From NCBI GenBank assembly GCA_965116055.1, contig OZ220466.1, positions 1 to 64,000 of the forward strand: a stretch of DNA of 64,000 bases, written 5' to 3'. This DNA is from Bin55 sp965116055. GTDB lineage: Bacteria; Pseudomonadota; Gammaproteobacteria; Pseudomonadales; Azotimanducaceae. A program made the translations under genes and the position numbers. Shown piece by piece: positions 62,864-64,000 of this stretch (positions within the stretch are counted from its first letter, which is position 1; each line of letters begins with the position of its first letter). The notes under the pieces are model-generated. The model was not told the origin of the DNA. It saw only the letters and a list, made by a program, of their open reading frames with translations, and did not search any database.

Positions 62864-64000
62864 TTATCTTATTTGGCTGCGCTTCCCATTTATGTAATCC
62901 ACTAATACATACTCCCCCAAACGTCGCGGATTGGTGTAGAAAACGCGGCCGCCGTTGATTTTAGTGACTTCCTCGATAAAGTTTGCGAAGTATCCATCCG
63001 CATCAAGCATAAAAGTATTGATCGCGATATCTCGTTTCGTACAGTGCTGCACAGCGCGATAGGTCGCACGCAACGTTGCGCGTGTCGGCGGATAGTTGAA
63101 TTGTGTTCGACCATTCACAAAATGTACCGTTGGCTCGCCATCCGAGATCAGGATCACCTGCTTCGTTCCGTGCTTGTGTTTGGATAGCAACTTCTCGGAG
63201 AGTAACAGCGCGTGCTCCATATTCGTACCGGTCATGTACTCGTCCCATTGCAGGTACAGTAATTCATGGGGTTTGACTTCTCTTGCAAGCACATCAAATC
63301 CGATCGTATAGAACGAATCATGCGGGAACTGCGAAGTGATCAAATGTTGTAATGCCATAGCCACTTTCTTCGCGGACTGAAAAGCACCCCGCATGGCCAT
63401 AGAAGTCGATAGATCAAGGCACAGAACCGTATGAGTCGACGCTTGATGTTCCGAGCGATGGACCTCAAAATCTTCCGCATCCAACCCGACTGGCGTGCCT
63501 GGACCACTGCGCTGGATGGCGTTGTAAATCGTTTTAGGCAAGTCAAGATGCGGGGGATCGCCATATTCGTACGACTTCGTCTCCATTTGACGATCGCCGA
63601 ATCGTCCTTCCTCGGGTAACGCATGCGAGCCGAGTTGGGCACGTCGTAATCGTGCGTATATCTCCGCCAGCGCTTTAAACCCAAGCTTGCGCGCACCGAT
63701 GGGCGTCAGTTCCCACTTGTGATCGTTACCTTCGCGAATCAGGCCTGCCTCCCTCAGCATCTCGCGGATTCGTTGGAGGTCGACCAACTCATCTTCGGCT
63801 TCGTCACCGAGAATTTCCCGAACCAAGTCGCGCTCAATCTTTTCTAAATCGCCCGAGCGCTCAGCAGTCAGAATCTGTTCTTTGAGACGTTCGTACTTAT
63901 GCATCAACTCAATGAGTTGCCGCGCAGAATCGATATCAAGCTCTTCTTCACCCCGAAAGCCGAACGATTTGCCAGGTGGCAATAAATATTCAAGTTCCTT
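62864..64000 (-). CDS. VWA domain protein (C-terminal part)
   Basis: The frame is open to the window edge, so the start is outside. A von Willebrand factor A domain occupies the last 200 residues: the MIDAS motif is 'TVLCLDLSTSMAMRGAF' (DxSxS), with 'MTGTNMEHALLL' and 'VILISDGEPT' supplying the other metal-site residues. A helical, charged region precedes it ('LMHKYERLKEQILTAE', 'RIREMLREAGLIREG'). Such proteins often pair with MoxR-type AAA ATPases as chaperones; the partner would lie beyond the window. No signal peptide is visible in this part. Confidence 0.8.
   Translation of the reverse strand, partial: KELEYLLPPGKSFGFRGEEELDIDSARQLIELMHKYERLKEQILTAERSGDLEKIERDLVREILGDEAEDELVDLQRIREMLREAGLIREGNDHKWELTPIGARKLGFKALAEIYARLRRAQLGSHALPEEGRFGDRQMETKSYEYGDPPHLDLPKTIYNAIQRSGPGTPVGLDAEDFEVHRSEHQASTHTVLCLDLSTSMAMRGAFQSAKKVAMALQHLITSQFPHDSFYTIGFDVLAREVKPHELLYLQWDEYMTGTNMEHALLLSEKLLSKHKHGTKQVILISDGEPTVHFVNGRTQFNYPPTRATLRATYRAVQHCTKRDIAINTFMLDADGYFANFIEEVTKINGGRVFYTNPRRLGEYVLVDYINGKRSQIR

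Overview
The window looks like a chromosomal segment of an uncultured, moderately GC-rich (about 50-55% in core genes) gammaproteobacterium. The evidence is the yhdP-tldD-tldE run, the minus-strand block caxA-kdsC-lptC-lptA-lptB-rpoN-hpf-ptsN-rapZ-npr (the Gram-negative LPS-transport / nitrogen-PTS neighbourhood known from E. coli), the ibaG-murA-hisD-zapE block, and Fur. Compared with the arrangement I know from other gammaproteobacteria, kdsD, the mla genes and hisG are absent at their expected places.

Layout. 1-11 kb: envelope, protease and sigma-54 housekeeping genes, tightly overlapping with many GTG/TTG starts. 11-16 kb: peptidoglycan and histidine genes, zapE and a glutathione transferase. 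16-20 kb: a PQQ dehydrogenase-like protein with a CxxCH motif, a small duplicated membrane protein, a cysteine-free Fur and a dienelactone hydrolase. 20-32 kb: uptake and catabolism, with a two-domain peptide-type ABC ATPase, a malate/lactate-type dehydrogenase, a complete five-gene dipeptide-type ABC importer, an SMP-30 lactonase, a cysteine-synthase-like enzyme and a serine hydrolase. 32.4-48.1 kb: an accessory island holding a type I-G (formerly I-U) CRISPR-Cas system and a graveyard of IS1182, IS1634, IS1595 and integrase remnants. 48-53 kb: a gamma-glutamyltransferase, a DUF29 protein and a GmrSD-like DUF262/DUF1524 protein. 53.5-61 kb: a PhyH dioxygenase, a BCCT transporter, an SDR, a CinA-like protein, an enoyl-CoA hydratase, a CitE-like lyase, a MaoC hydratase and a divergent acyl-CoA dehydrogenase. 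61-64 kb: a Panacea-domain gene, a small membrane protein bracketed by two copies of a miniature transposable element, and the end of a VWA-domain protein.

The CRISPR-Cas locus is the most interesting part. The effector operon csb1(cas7)-csb2(cas5-cas6)-cas3-cas8g (47.2 to 40.6 kb) is compact, apparently intact, and strikingly GC-rich (about 67% in sampled lines). The adaptation genes cas4-cas1 and cas2 and the array lie downstream on the same strand but are AT-rich (38-47% in sampled cas1 lines) and separated by 4 kb of mobile-element debris. The cas4 half of the cas4-cas1 fusion has lost its nuclease core through an internal deletion that also shifts the frame. The array has ten 36-37 bp spacers and eleven repeats, the leader-distal one degenerate, and a decayed orphan repeat-like sequence lies 1.2 kb beyond it across an IS1182 remnant. 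I infer a mosaic locus with a probably working effector and impaired or altered adaptation.

All assignments come from reading the sequence and from memory of protein families. No database search was run.
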